From Himantopus leucocephalus (Eukaryota; Chordata; Aves; Charadriiformes; Recurvirostridae), in contig RSEF01000002.1 of NCBI GenBank assembly GCA_003993805.1, positions 92,237,863 through 92,301,862 on the forward strand: DNA of 64,000 bases. Direction: 5' to 3'. Positions 40,301-52,530 of this stretch are shown piece by piece. Below the pieces are notes generated by a model. It did no database searches and was not told the DNA's origin. It saw only the letters and a list, made by a program, of their open reading frames with translations. The position numbers were made by a program, and so were the translations under genes. Each line of letters opens with the position of its first letter. The first letter of the stretch is position 1.

Positions 40301-40750
40301 ATTTTGAACTGGTGAAGTGAACTGATGTGTAATCTTTGATTCCAGCTATAGTTGAAATGTGTGTGTGCGTGTGTAGGGAATGAGTGAATGAGTTCTGTAT
40401 ACCCACACATATAAGTCTTCGTATGCTTACATAGAAACACACAATGTCGACTTCTGCATTGAATCAAATCAATATACAATATTTTGGTTGGGGATCTTCA
40501 GCTAAAATACACTTTCTCCATGATTCATTCTTAATCATTTTTTGCACCCTCTAGTTTGTTTCTCTTTTATGACCATTAACTCAAGCCAAAGGATTCAGCT
40601 TTCATATCAATGTGCTCTGAACCACATGCCAATGTCATCTTTGTTCATTTTGTGAAAATTAAAGTTCTTGTTAAACAATTAATTCAAGTTTGGCATGATT
40701 TTACTGCTTGTCTTACAAGTTAATGATGTCCAAGCATTTGCAAATATTTT
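34341..40750. other. AT-rich non-coding stretch
   Basis: No gene is recognised. There is a C run at about 35252-35258, an A-rich patch at 36001-36014 and T runs at 37020-37029 and 37299-37310. A 10-bp direct repeat GAAGCTTCTC, itself nearly palindromic, occurs at 39020-39029 and 39048-39057. The open frames are at most 97 codons. Confidence 0.5.
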
Positions 40751-40925
40751 TGCCCAGAGCTGTTGTGGAGGCCCCATCCCTGGAAGTGTTCGAGGCCAGG
40801 CTGGGTGGGGCTTTGAGCAACTATGTCTAGTGGAAGGTGTCCCTGCTCATGGCAGGGGAGTTGGAACTAGATGATCTTTAAGGTCCCTTCCAACCTAAAC
40901 CGCTCTATGATTCTATGACTCTATG
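40751..40925 (+). repeat. CR1 LINE 3'-end fragment (avian type)
   Basis: The copy starts in the conserved TGCCCAGAGC region. It passes through GGCCCCATCCCTGGAAGTGT, the AGGCCAGGCTGG block, GAAGGTGTCCCTGC, TGGAACTAGATGATCTTTAA and GGTCCCTTCCAACC, and ends in TCTATGATTCTATGA-type terminal repeats. It keeps about 175 bp of the 3' end and no reverse transcriptase part. Of the three CR1 tails here it is the closest to the consensus I remember, so it is probably the youngest. Confidence 0.96.
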
Positions 40926-43900
40926 AAATAGGATACCAATGAAACGTAAAACAATCTGTTTTCCTTAAGTATCACCCCATTGTACATATTTTTTGTGAAG
41001 GTGAGGATTGTGATGACAGAGGGCAGATATCAAAACTTAGTGGATTTTGACTCATTTAGACAGCCAGATCACTTTGACTCTTCCACTAGATTACTTTTCT
41101 CAGGGAAGATTAATCCACCACCTATTTTTTAAAGGTCATGAGGTAAATTTAATGCATGGAAAAGTTGTGACGAAACGAACACCTCTGGGAGTGAAGCCAA
41201 GATTTCTGACTTTGGGGATGTTTATATCAGCTGTGCCTAAAATGAAATACAAAAGCAAGTGGGGAGGGGGAGTACCTTGCTTTTTCTTTTATCCTTTTTA
41301 AAGCTCTCTACCTGAGACTTTCATACTTGAGTTCTAAACACAGAGCTATTACAGAAAAGGTCCTCTGACATGCATTCTATGAAATGACTATCCCAACTTT
41401 ATGAGCAGAGCCCAACTGATTAAGTACGCTCAAGGGAGATAGTGGAAGATAGATTGTACGTTCTAATGGATGTATTTTTCAAGATGAAAATCAAAGTAAG
41501 CATTCGCTCTGTCTATTATTTAAAAACTATCTAAAAGTTAAATATTGGAGGTGTCTCATTATCTGACAAACTGCTGAAGCCAGTACAGAAAAACAGGCCT
41601 TCCAGAGTGGCACGTCCTCTCAGCCTCCAAGAAGTCTTCAAGCAGAAGCACAGAGTCATCCATTGCAGATTTGTTTTTTTCTCTATTGACTCAAGACAAC
41701 TGAAGCAGATTAGACAATACTGAGTTTTTAGATTAGAGGAGATTAATTTCATCCAGCCAGTACTCGTGTATGCCACACAAGTATTCGGTTCTAAATTTTT
41801 ATTCATGCAAGATTTGTAATGTTCTCAGTCTGGCTTTTGCCTGAGAAGTGGACATTTACACCGTTAAGTCGATAAACATTTGCCTTCTTCTGTAACATGA
41901 ACATACTCTATTTCCAAATCCAAGCCAAAAAAAACACACACACCCAAACCCTACCTGAATGGTTATCATAAATTCCAATAATTTAATGGTAGTGAATAAA
42001 AATACCAAATTTAATTAAAGAGAGAAATAAAGTAGGCCTGGAATAAAACATTCTTCAAAAAAGGCAGAAACAAGGAAATTCATGAATCATTTCACACACG
42101 CAGACACACAAAAGTATTGTTTTATTCAAGGGAAGTAAATACCAATATATTAACCTGGGACTGAACTATTTTACAGACGTGGATGCTATTTTGTTGCCAA
42201 ACTAACTTAATACATTTCATGTACAGTAAAAAATCATACACAGTGTAGCAGTTATAATGGAAGTATTATGATGCAATAAATACAAGACATTTTTGCAAAC
42301 CATGAAAAAGAAGCAAACTCTATTAGGAGAGGTAATGGTTTATCATGTGGTCAACTGACAGAGTTGAACAAGTACAGACTCATGAAATATCCCTTTAATT
42401 AAAGGTATTAATTCACCTAGAAAACAGCTTTCACATTCTTTAATCATCATGGCTACCACAGCAATATTATCAATATAATTTTAAGCCCTTTTAAAATCCT
42501 TTATTCTTTATATCATTAGTATATTCCACCTATCCTGCATATTTCTCTTCACGCACAATTACCAAATGTGTCAATACTATACTTATACATAATGTACAAT
42601 ATATATTGTAATTGACGAATTTTAGAAGCAAATCCTATCTTAGTGACTTTTTGAACCCCATTGAACAAAGATCATGCTAATCACACAAAAATCAACCACA
42701 AGATACAGTGAGTTTCATCCTAAAATACAGATTGGTAATTAGAGAACAACCAGTTTCCTAGAGATATAACAGCCTAGTAACAGGTGTGTGATAAGCAATA
42801 ACATCAGAATTCTATTTTCATCTTTATTTGTACTATTATCTACAGCAAAAAACCAAAGAAAATGTAGACCACTCTAAGGAAGTCAGATGGGAGAAATCAT
42901 CGCAGTCTAACAATCAAATTATCCTTGTAAGAGGCACTGCAAGATGTGATCAGCAATGATTCTGTGATACAGATTCACAACTCTGCTGAACTGCTCAGTC
43001 AGAACTTGTACATATCCCACTAAAGTACATTTGGGATTTCTCCTTTACAGTAGATAGCTGGTCTGTCCTAATGAAGAGAATCTTAATTCTGAATGATCTC
43101 TTTCTTGGGGGTGTAAGGAAAAAGACAACTAGTCATCAACATACAGTAGAAGAAATGCACCAAGCATTTCTTTTTCAGTATATAATTATTGAGAAATATA
43201 GCTGTAGGCTAGAACCTACATCTCAGGCTTCTTATCATTGTGTTTATATTGCAGAAATATTTGCTAAAACTACCTAATAAATGAAGAGTTCTATACAACA
43301 AAATTCAAACAGAAACATCAATGCACAGGTGATTAAATACATTTAAACCAGCAACATTCTTTTTAAGATTCCCTTATCCTGTCAGGCTCATTTAAGGATA
43401 AAACTGACGAAGCATGTTGATCTGATGAATCACATTGAAAGTGCATACTAGTGAAAGGTACTCAGGCTCTCTGAGACAGAATCAGAAAGGGAAAAGGGGA
43501 AAAGTAAAATACTGCAAACAGCATGAGGATTTAAAGGTATGAATTTTTTTCACCATGTATTTTTATATATATGTGGACAGTTTTGCATAGAAAAATTACT
43601 GTAGACTTTATCTATGCCCTGTTTTATTGACTGATTGATGTATTTTATACATATCCAACTTTTTTATCATATGAAAGGAAAGGCTGAAGACAACCCAGAA
43701 GACAAGCAAAAAAAGAAAAACACAAAACCAAAAGCAAAACATCACAAAGTGTATAGATATTCTATCAATAAATTACTAAAATGAAGATATTTTTCAACAG
43801 GTACATTACATGTCTTTTGCAAATAACTTTTTGAAAAGAAGCTGACCATGAAAATTATGAATATGCATTGATAATAGTTTACCTTCTGCGTGTTTCTAGC

Positions 43901-45629
43901 TGCTGTTACTTTGCCCCTACATGCAACACTTTGAGCTGAAATACACTCTCTGAAATACTTCAAGTGCCATGAAACATTAACCTGCTTAACCAGGAGCTAT
44001 GTGGCACAGTAACTGAATGCTACTCAAACTTTTCAAATTGATCTTGTCACTTTTTTCCTTGAAGTTAATTATATTTTTATTACTTTATATAGTCCTGTAT
44101 ACCCTTTTCTCCAATTTCCATTGTGGCACAGACTGAAAAAACAATCAGCAGCTGCCAGGTACTAAGCAGCTATCATGGGTAGCGTGAGTGTTTTGTGTTA
44201 GAGAGTATTTGACCATTATTCATACAAAGCCAAACAGAAGAATACAAATCAATTCTTGCTACATTTTATAGCCTGTATTTTGGCATAATAGCCTCTGCTC
44301 TAATCAATATTTCCAATTGTACTAGGCTCCTATAGGTGACATTAAAGTGAATGTGTATTATTTTGGGATATAACGGTATTGACCAAATAATTATCTTGTG
44401 GAAACAGTGGATCATTACAGCCACTTTCCTTATTAAATGACTAATTCAGCATTTGAAACATGACCTTACTGCAGTGTCTTGCCATAAATGGCCTCCATGC
44501 TCGCTTTGAATCTTTCTCATAAAGCCACTTTTGCTTTCATATATGAAACAAAAATATGAAGTTTGTAAATTACAGTTATATTGACATTTTACAAGTTTTG
44601 ATTACATTTTCAATTTATTTGCTTCTTAAATAACTAATTTTATGCCAAAATTACTTTCTGAGTTACACTTTCTTAAATTCGATTTTAGTCTAGAGTCAGA
44701 TTATTGGAGGAAGCTTTGGGAGAAATTCTACAGGTCTATTCTTAAGTTTTCAGAGCATCGAGATGTGGCTTATCTGAATTATTAACTCAGGTTTCAGGAT
44801 AAATCTTTTCACAGCTGCATATCTTAACCTTTTACTCTCATCCCTTCTCATTGCAGAGCTAAAAAACTAATGCATTTTTGTATTTACTGAAGTCAATGGG
44901 AAGTACAAATGTTTGACTCATCTGAAATGCAGGCTTTCCCAACGTTAAAATGCAGTTTTAGGATCCTAAAGTAATCTTCCTTCCCTGGCAACTTTTACTG
45001 TGTAGATAGAGGCTCTACAAGTAGGAGATGCACAATTTAACACTATAAAGCAATTGGTTTTTTGGCTAATACACACAGAAAGTAGGAGAACTGGCTAGCT
45101 ACCAGATGAAGCATATTCTCACCGCTCCTCAAACCAAAAAGTCTTTGTTGGTCAGACAGTCCTCAGGGGGCAGAAAGGGTGACTTCTGTTGTGCCTTGGA
45201 GTTGGCTCATCCTCAGTGTTGCTGAGTTGCAGTCTTCTGATTCTTTGATTTTTTCATGTAATTATTTTTCCTCCTGAATCATTAGCTGCTCCCTAGAACA
45301 ACCTCAACAATTACACTTATGTGTTACTACTTTTCACACCTTAATAAAAATTTGCCAAGTAAATCTCCCAAGGTCACCCAGCTTAACTGCACTAAACCAG
45401 CACTTGGATCACAGAAACATGAGGCTGAAGGTCACATTAGCAACCTCAAGCTGATTGGAAGGTAACAATCTAAATGTCCATCCCAGCTATATGCTTAAAT
45501 TAACTGTTGCTAGAATGGTATGTTGGAGAAGCAACTTGGGTGCCCATAGGAAGAAGTCTAGTTGCCATTTGAGGCTCTTGGTTTCCAAGTGCCTTTCCAG
45601 AAGCCTGCAGGTTTCCCAGGATAACATGT
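40926..45629. other. AT-rich non-coding stretch
   Basis: No gene or repeat family is recognised. A short CA-rich stretch lies near 41935-41944. The open frames are at most 91 codons (41531-41806, -), without domain patterns. Confidence 0.5.
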
Positions 45630-45729
45630 NNNNNNNNNNNNNNNNNNNNNNNNNNNNNNNNNNNNNNNNNNNNNNNNNNNNNNNNNNNNNNNNNNNNNNN
45701 NNNNNNNNNNNNNNNNNNNNNNNNNNNNN
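45630..45729. other. Assembly gap of 100 N
   Basis: Exactly 100 Ns. The 98- and 81-codon frames reading through it on the two strands are artefacts. Confidence 0.99.
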
Positions 45730-45984
45730 ATCTTTTTCTCATCAAGTGTAAATATTCACATTAAACTCTCAGCATTAGGTGCTAATGCTATATATGTGTT
45801 GCAAATCTTTATCTCTAGAAGGGACACTAGAATCTTGAAACTCATTTTAAAGCCACATGTAGTTTTTAAAATAGTCTTTGTCCTCCAGCAAAAATGTGAC
45901 CAATTGATGTTTTTTTGCCCTACTGTTTCAAAAGTAATTTAGATCAATTGATTAAAGTGTTATTTTTAGTTTTTTACGTTTAGG

Positions 45985-46310
45985 ATATTTGAATTCTTTT
46001 CTTGATTTCTTCTCCTGTCATTTTTTTTCCTTTTGCCTCTTTTTCATCATTCTTTTCCCCATCTCTTTTTCCCTCTACATTTGATTATTTTCCCTTTTTT
46101 TGGCCCTTGTTCCTTCATTTCCCTCCAGCCTCTAAGCCCTAACTACTTACTATCTCCAGAGAATATTCTTTGGCAGTTTTTTGGTTACCCTCTGCTCTAA
46201 GGGTTTTTTTTTCCCAATTCTGTCTCTTCACTTCATTTCACAAAGTTTTCTGCTCCCTGTCCTTCCCTGTTTTTTTTTTTTAAGGAGGTCGCTTTTTGCT
46301 TTTCCTTAGA
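45985..46310. repeat. Polypyrimidine-rich tract
   Basis: About 320 bp in which the plus strand is dominated by C and T, with repeated CTTTT, TTTCC and CCCTTT patterns and T runs at 46020-46028 and 46270-46281. It has no fixed repeat unit. Such strand-asymmetric tracts are common low-complexity sequence. They can form triplexes and can also act as long pyrimidine tracts in introns. Confidence 0.75.
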
Positions 46311-49300
46311 TCTTTCCATAGTTTTCAAGTACAAGGGTGCTATGACCTCTCTTCCCTTTCTCAGAGGGATTGCTGTAGATCACCTTTATTGTAGTTCCAT
46401 TACTCTCCACAGATGCTGTTTCTCCCTGTGCTTTTTCATTTCCTACACACAAACACATGTTCTGCCTGCAGTCACTGTATTTTATGTTTGTTGCCAAAAT
46501 ACATGTTAGTACCATTAGCAGATCCTTTCTTTTCCTCTCCACGTAAAGAAACAAAAGACCATCCAGCAACTTTTTCTCCCCCCTTGGTCATTTGGTTTGT
46601 TCCGAAAGAGAATAAATTGGTTCCTAATACAATAGCCATTCTAAGGGTTAGGACTGCTGCCTGCAGTTTTGGGTCCCTCTTCTGAGTACTGAATAGTCTT
46701 ACACCAGCCAAGTTTATCATCTAAGAATCCCAACCTCTGTTCATCAGTTCTGAATGACGCAGAACTCCAAGCTTTGTCTCTCCCATTCAAATTGTATTTC
46801 AGTGGCATTTATCATTAATTAGTTCAGTTCTTTGGAGAGAGTTGACCTGTTTTTTTCATCTGTGTTTCATTCTTTTGTTTCATTTTTTGTGATTTTGGGA
46901 AGCTCAGGAGTGAGCTTTTAGTGAGAAGGGAATGGGGGTTGAAGTTGAATTAGATTTGGCTATTAGCTCTTTCATTTTACCTTTTTATATAGGAGTTACA
47001 TGTGAAATACAAGAATCTAATGAGATTGCAGCTGTTTCATTAAGAAGAAGACAGGAAGGGAATAAGACTACAACCTTAACACAAGAAATATGTCCATGTA
47101 TTTTTCATCTTCTACAGGCAAAAAGTGGGAAAAAAATCTCAAAACCAGTTTAGTCAGGGAGAAAAAATGTTTTCTGGGGTCATGTAAAGTTTCATGCTCT
47201 TTTATTCTGGCCTTTAATTGTTTCATAAGCATGAAAAATTATTTCTGCAAAGATAAATGTGCTGAGTTTCCTTTTTCAACATCCAAGACCCATGCATCAG
47301 CTACTCTGTATATAATAATTCTCATTAGCCAAACTAGAATCTGAAGAAATGGGATCATGAGCTAAAAAATAGCAATAAAAATTTTAGCCTCCTGTTGTTT
47401 CCTCACTGGCAAAGTTTGCTAACTATAAACATATCCATATTATCAGTATTCTCAATATGAAGCATACTTATCACAGATACAAAAATAAAATTTGTTCAGA
47501 TTTTTCTAAGCAAATGCTTCAATTCATTATCAACCCATTTTCAATCATTCCTATTTTACTGATTATTTGTCAAGGTCTATTTTTTTGTTTGTTTGCTTAA
47601 TTTATTAAGACATACCTGAAATAATTGCTACCTACTATGTTAATTGAGCTTGGTGCTTGTTATTTAATCAATATAGTCATCTTCTGTGAGAAGCCAGTTT
47701 GGTCCAGCTCTGTAAAACTTTACCTCTGATTGAGTCATTATCCTAGGGAATTCCAGTCTGCAATGAAGGAAAATGGTATAGAAAGGGGAAGAGTGAAACT
47801 TGGCTTTAGACAGTGGATGATTACAGTTCATTTTCTGACCTTTTTTCTAAAACAAAAATTTATTCATTGTACAGGCTAAGTAACACTGTTAATTAATAAA
47901 ACCTGTAACTGACTTTTTATCATACATACTGACCTTGCCGTAACTTTCTGGATATAATTCTTTTACCAATAACTTCTCCTAGGGTTCTATTGTATGCATG
48001 TCTAAACAAACTTCACTTAAAACAGATGGAACTGCAAATGAACCAATTAATTTCTGAGATATAAGCTAGTAAATGTCATCTAAATTAAAATGAAAACCAA
48101 ATTTGAGCCTTGGAACTTAGAGCCTTTTGTTTTGTTGATGTGTGTTCTGCTCATAAATCACATCCTTGAATTTTTCTGCTGGAAAAGAAGAAAAACCCCT
48201 AACTAGTCACTTAAAATTCTGGACAGATATATCTGTGGAATGTAAACCAAAACCAAAACCAAAACAGCAATAAACAAATAAAATCCAACTGAAAATGCCT
48301 TTATGAAACCATCATCCAAGACACAACAATTGAAAAATGTGCTTGTTAAAACCCAGATTATGAAAAGATCACATTTTTATACAACTTCCAGGTTGTAATA
48401 ATTAAAAATCTTGTTATTTCCCCCACAGTGAAAGGATAGGGGAAATAGTGACTGCTGTCAGTGCTTCTGTGTATAGCTCTGCACGTTCTATAATGTTCTG
48501 ACAGCTCTCATACTACTTTTTTGTGTCTAATAAAAATCTTGTAATGTACCTTAGCTCATACTAATCCTCTGAGACAATATAAATCAGTGAGGTGCATAGG
48601 TGTCTGAAGTAAGGCGTAAAATGAAAATGCTGCGTGTTAAGGATGCTAAAAAAGCTGCTTTCATTCATTTCTATTCCTGCTGCCTTTTAGAAGCATGTTA
48701 TTCTCAAATCTCTGTATACCCAGAAGTACGACCTCAAAAACAATAATCCTTTGTCTTTGTACTTTATATTATTTAAAGTATTTTCCTGCATTTAGTGATG
48801 CTTTTTAAATACAGAAACCATGGAATAATAAATTATTCATCTTTCCTTTGTTTTCCAGTCGTACTTCTTAAACAGATTCCAGCATAATAGGGCTTTTCTC
48901 AGCACTGACTGGAAGTTATCATATATATCATAGTACAGATAATAGATGTCGAATTTTAGTGAACATACGTATTTAATATTTAGGAGAACATAAACATTTT
49001 CTCAACTGTTTAGCCTACAAATATTAGAAACAACAACAAACTTGTGGTGATTGATGTCTTCATGGACCTATTGCTGGACATAACAATCCAAACTTTGACC
49101 TCAGTTATATTCAAGTTGAAAATGAATAAACAACAACTCCATGTATTACTGATATTTCTCCAGAATTAAAGCCATGCTATTGAAAATTTAGTTTAGCCTG
49201 CGTCTGCTTTCTACCTTGAATTAAGAATGTTCAAACACTGATAATGTTTCTGTATGAATTATCATTTTATTTTAGCCATGTTATTTTATTATATAGGGTC

Positions 49301-50400
49301 ATTATCAATGGCACACATTGTATACTCCTGTGAAAGACATATCTTTCCAGCACGCTGGTATTTTAATATATTTTTCATCACCTTCCAATCTCTAAATGAC
49401 AGTAACTCTCCTGCATTTAGCAAAAGAGAAGACAGATTTGTTCTCAGTCCTCAAACATTTATTTCTGCATACTGATGTATTCCAAATGATACTCTTGAAA
49501 ACAGTAACAAGAATAGAGCAGCAATCAACCTGAAAAGCATGTACAATCACTTTAAGTATCTGAAAACAGACCAAAAATGAAGGGCTCAGACCCATTTCTT
49601 TAGGAAATGTGCCATTTTGTCTTGGAGTTGAAGCAACACATATAAAGCATATTTTATATGAACACGTATCAAAGCAAACTGCATTCTGTGTCAAAAGCAT
49701 TGGCTGCTTTGCCTACATGAAAAGGCTTTTTTCCATTTGACAAGGGCAATGAGAATTTTGGACAGGAAACTGAAAAGACAGTAGTTGGACCTACCAGTAA
49801 CTGTGCTGCTCACAGCTGAAGCATAGCTATGTTACCAAGGTGACCACTCTTACAGACTGGTGCTGAACACATCGGTAATCAGGAGTTTAACTAGTGAAAT
49901 CTCTAGAAGTTGGATCTCTGTCTTGACTAGAATATAAAAGTTTCACGAAGCTTCTCCTTGTTCGCAGCCTTTTCCCCAGAGCTATCCAGAACTGTATGGT
50001 TGAAGCATAAAAATTCCTACAATGTAACAAATTAGATCAATATTAGAAGAAACATTTTAAAGAAGCTAATTCATATACCTGCACTGTTATGTGATAACGT
50101 CCACATCAGTGACATTGCTTACAATAAGAACTTTCAGGAAGGATTTTAATACATGAATCCCTATAATCTATTGTTATACTGACATGAGCTGAATATCAGA
50201 ATGTACGTACACACAGACTTCTTCATGGAGTATGATGGTGTATGTATTCCAGCTCTTACACACTCCAGTTCTCACAGCTTCTTTACAGAAGCTCTTTTGC
50301 ATATTTATAGTGAAAAGGATTTCTCCAGGATAAAATGGGCATGAAGACAAGATATGAAGGTCTAAAAGTCTGTTTTCTACCCTAGGTAGAAAATTAACCT
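46311..50400. other. AT-rich non-coding stretch
   Basis: Several overlapping frames on both strands occur at 46306-46720, but none is recognised. A short AACCAA-type repeat lies at 48244-48263. Nothing else is supported. Confidence 0.5.
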
Positions 50401-51190
50401 GAAGTGATGGAGAGCTGCAGGACTATATGTACCTCCCACGGCAGGAGCCAGCTGATCCTTCTCTGCTGCATGGAAGACCAACAGGAGTTTAGACCTGTCA
50501 GTGCTGGCAGATTTGAAAAGCATCCAGCCTCAGATGTTCAAGTGTGGTAATGCTTGAGGTCACAAAACTCACATCATCAGTTGTTATGAACCACATTATT
50601 TTTACCCCTTGAGAGAGGCCCAGCATGTTTGCTGACACCCTGCCCCTTGACACCCTGTCCCCTGACCGACATCGGTAGCGCAGGCAGGATGCTGCCCATA
50701 CTACCCGTGTGAGGTATGATTCTCTCATATCACACAGCCATTGGTGGAGCCAGGGGGCAACACAACTCTTACCCACTCTCAAAAGGCTTTTGCATGATTG
50801 GCCATTGCTGCTAGATGACCCAGACACCAAGCGTCCCTGGCAGTCTGCCTGAGCCATGGCATTGCTTATGATCCTGTGTTTGCTGTAGGTGATTGGGTGA
50901 GCCACCGTACGGGTGTGATCTTGCTCATCTTTCTCGCTGCATCAGTAAAGCTTTGGTTTACAACCTGTTGTCAGGCTCCATTACTGTTCAGACCACAGTT
51001 GCTCTGTCAGTCTGGTAAAAACACACCAGCATATACCATGAGGACTCCCAGTATCTTTGCATCCTTCTGTACCATTGCTGCTACAGTCACAAACATGTTG
51101 CATTTGTCAAAACTGTTTCATGGAATTTGTTGTGTAATGGATTCTGCCAGGAGTTAGGACATCAAGCGCATAAGAGTTTCACGGGTCAAA
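50401..51190. other. GC- and CpG-richer block of unknown origin
   Basis: This block stands out from its AT-rich surroundings and carries clustered CpGs, for example GACCGACATCGGTAGCGC at 50663-50680 and CACCGTACGGGTGTG at 50902-50916. It holds a 135-codon minus-strand frame (50498-50905) and a 93-codon plus-strand frame (50876-51157). Long partly open stretches exist in more than one frame. A decayed retroelement, a processed pseudogene or a transcript exon are all possible, and I recognise none of them. Confidence 0.35.
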
Positions 51191-52350
51191 GTAAAATATT
51201 TCTTGTGGAGCAAAAACTCACAGTAAAAAAGCTAAGAAAAATAATCGGGTTCTTTAAGATATCACAGAATTTCTTGTTTCTTGTCAGATGAAATCTCTTG
51301 CTGTCCAAATTACTGCCTTATCTACTTCCAGACATACCTGGAGAAATCCAAGTTTGGTTTCCTTTTGTTAAGTAGATAACATGTATTAAAAACAGATAGT
51401 GTTTGAAAATTACTTAGTGAACACAAGAAAATTGGCCACTGTGATGTCATGGCACAAAACCCAATAACAGTATTTTTAAACCCTCTTTTGTAGTTCAGGA
51501 ATATCTACAGTAGCTTATCACACAGAAATTGAGCTTTGAGGGATGGAAGGTACTTTGGGGCATTTTTCAGGCTGGATGTAATTACATTTTTATGAATTCA
51601 TCTTTCCTTGACAGGAAGATTTAGATGTACTTGATTTGTGACTGGGAAAGAGACTTCAGTGCAAATTCATGGGGCACTAGGAAACAGGTTGAGAGACAAA
51701 CCTCACAAAAAAGATCTGTCAAAGCAAACCGAGATGAAAAAAAGCGGAAAGGCAAGGAAAGATCACGCAAGAAACCTGATTACTTGGAGAGTGAACTCAT
51801 TCTCTTGCTAACTCTGAATGATCCTATACAACAGTACTTCGGGAAAGTAAGGAACTAATTCCATTTGATATTGAATTTTGTCCTGTCTTTTCTCTGAAAC
51901 ACAGAATAGCTCAGAGATACCCTATTCATTCATGTATCTGAGTTTTTCAGCCCTGGGCTAGCTGAATAATCCACAAGAGAGTGAGAAGAAATCACATTAA
52001 CTTAATGATATAGAATGTCTGGCAATAACTAGGATACCAGATTCACAGAGCAAGTGATGCAAACAAATTGCAATAAATTATTGTTTTTGGTTCACTGGTG
52101 AAGTTACACATTAAAATTACCTTGGGCCAAATTCTTTTGGGGTCAAACTGAAACAGCATTTCAGCTTTCCACCAGAACAAAAAATTGAAAGAAATTCACT
52201 CCTGAGTGTATATTTACATCTTGATGTAAAATTTGACTAAACCAAAAGATTTTGATTAATTTTCTAGGAGCCTTTTATTTTCAGATAAACAAAAAAAAAA
52301 GGAAAATTAGATATGTTTAAATCTAAATTTAAGCATTTGAGGTTGTTAAG
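51191..52350. other. Non-coding stretch with a Lys/Arg-rich frame
   Basis: A 77-codon plus-strand frame at 51625-51858 encodes a strongly basic middle part (KANRDEKKRKGKERSRKK). It is followed by a GTAAGG donor-like site at 51847 and preceded by TTTCCTTGACAG at 51603-51614. An in-frame stop at 51622-51624 just before the Met rules out a simple internal coding exon. No family is recognised. Confidence 0.35.
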
Positions 52351-52530
52351 CATCGGAAGAGGCTGCCCAGGGAAGTGGTGAAGTCACCATCCCTGGAGGC
52401 ATTTAAAAGACAGGTGGACATGGTGCTTAGGGACATGGTTTAGTGGTGGTTTTGGCAGTGTTAGATTGACGGTTGGACTTGATGATCATCAAGGTCCCTT
52501 CCAACCTAGACAATTCTATGACTCTATAAA
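52351..52530 (+). repeat. CR1 LINE 3'-end fragment, a different subfamily
   Basis: It starts with GGAAGAGGCTGCCCAGGGAA and includes CACCATCCCTGGAGGCATTT and a GGACTTGATGATCATCAAGG block. It ends in CCTTCCAACCTAGACAATTC and a TCTATGACTCTATAA tail. The middle (about 52408-52470, GGTGGACATGGTGCTTAGGG) differs from the copy at 40751-40925, as expected of another CR1 subfamily. It is about 180 bp, 5'-truncated, with no coding part. Confidence 0.96.
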
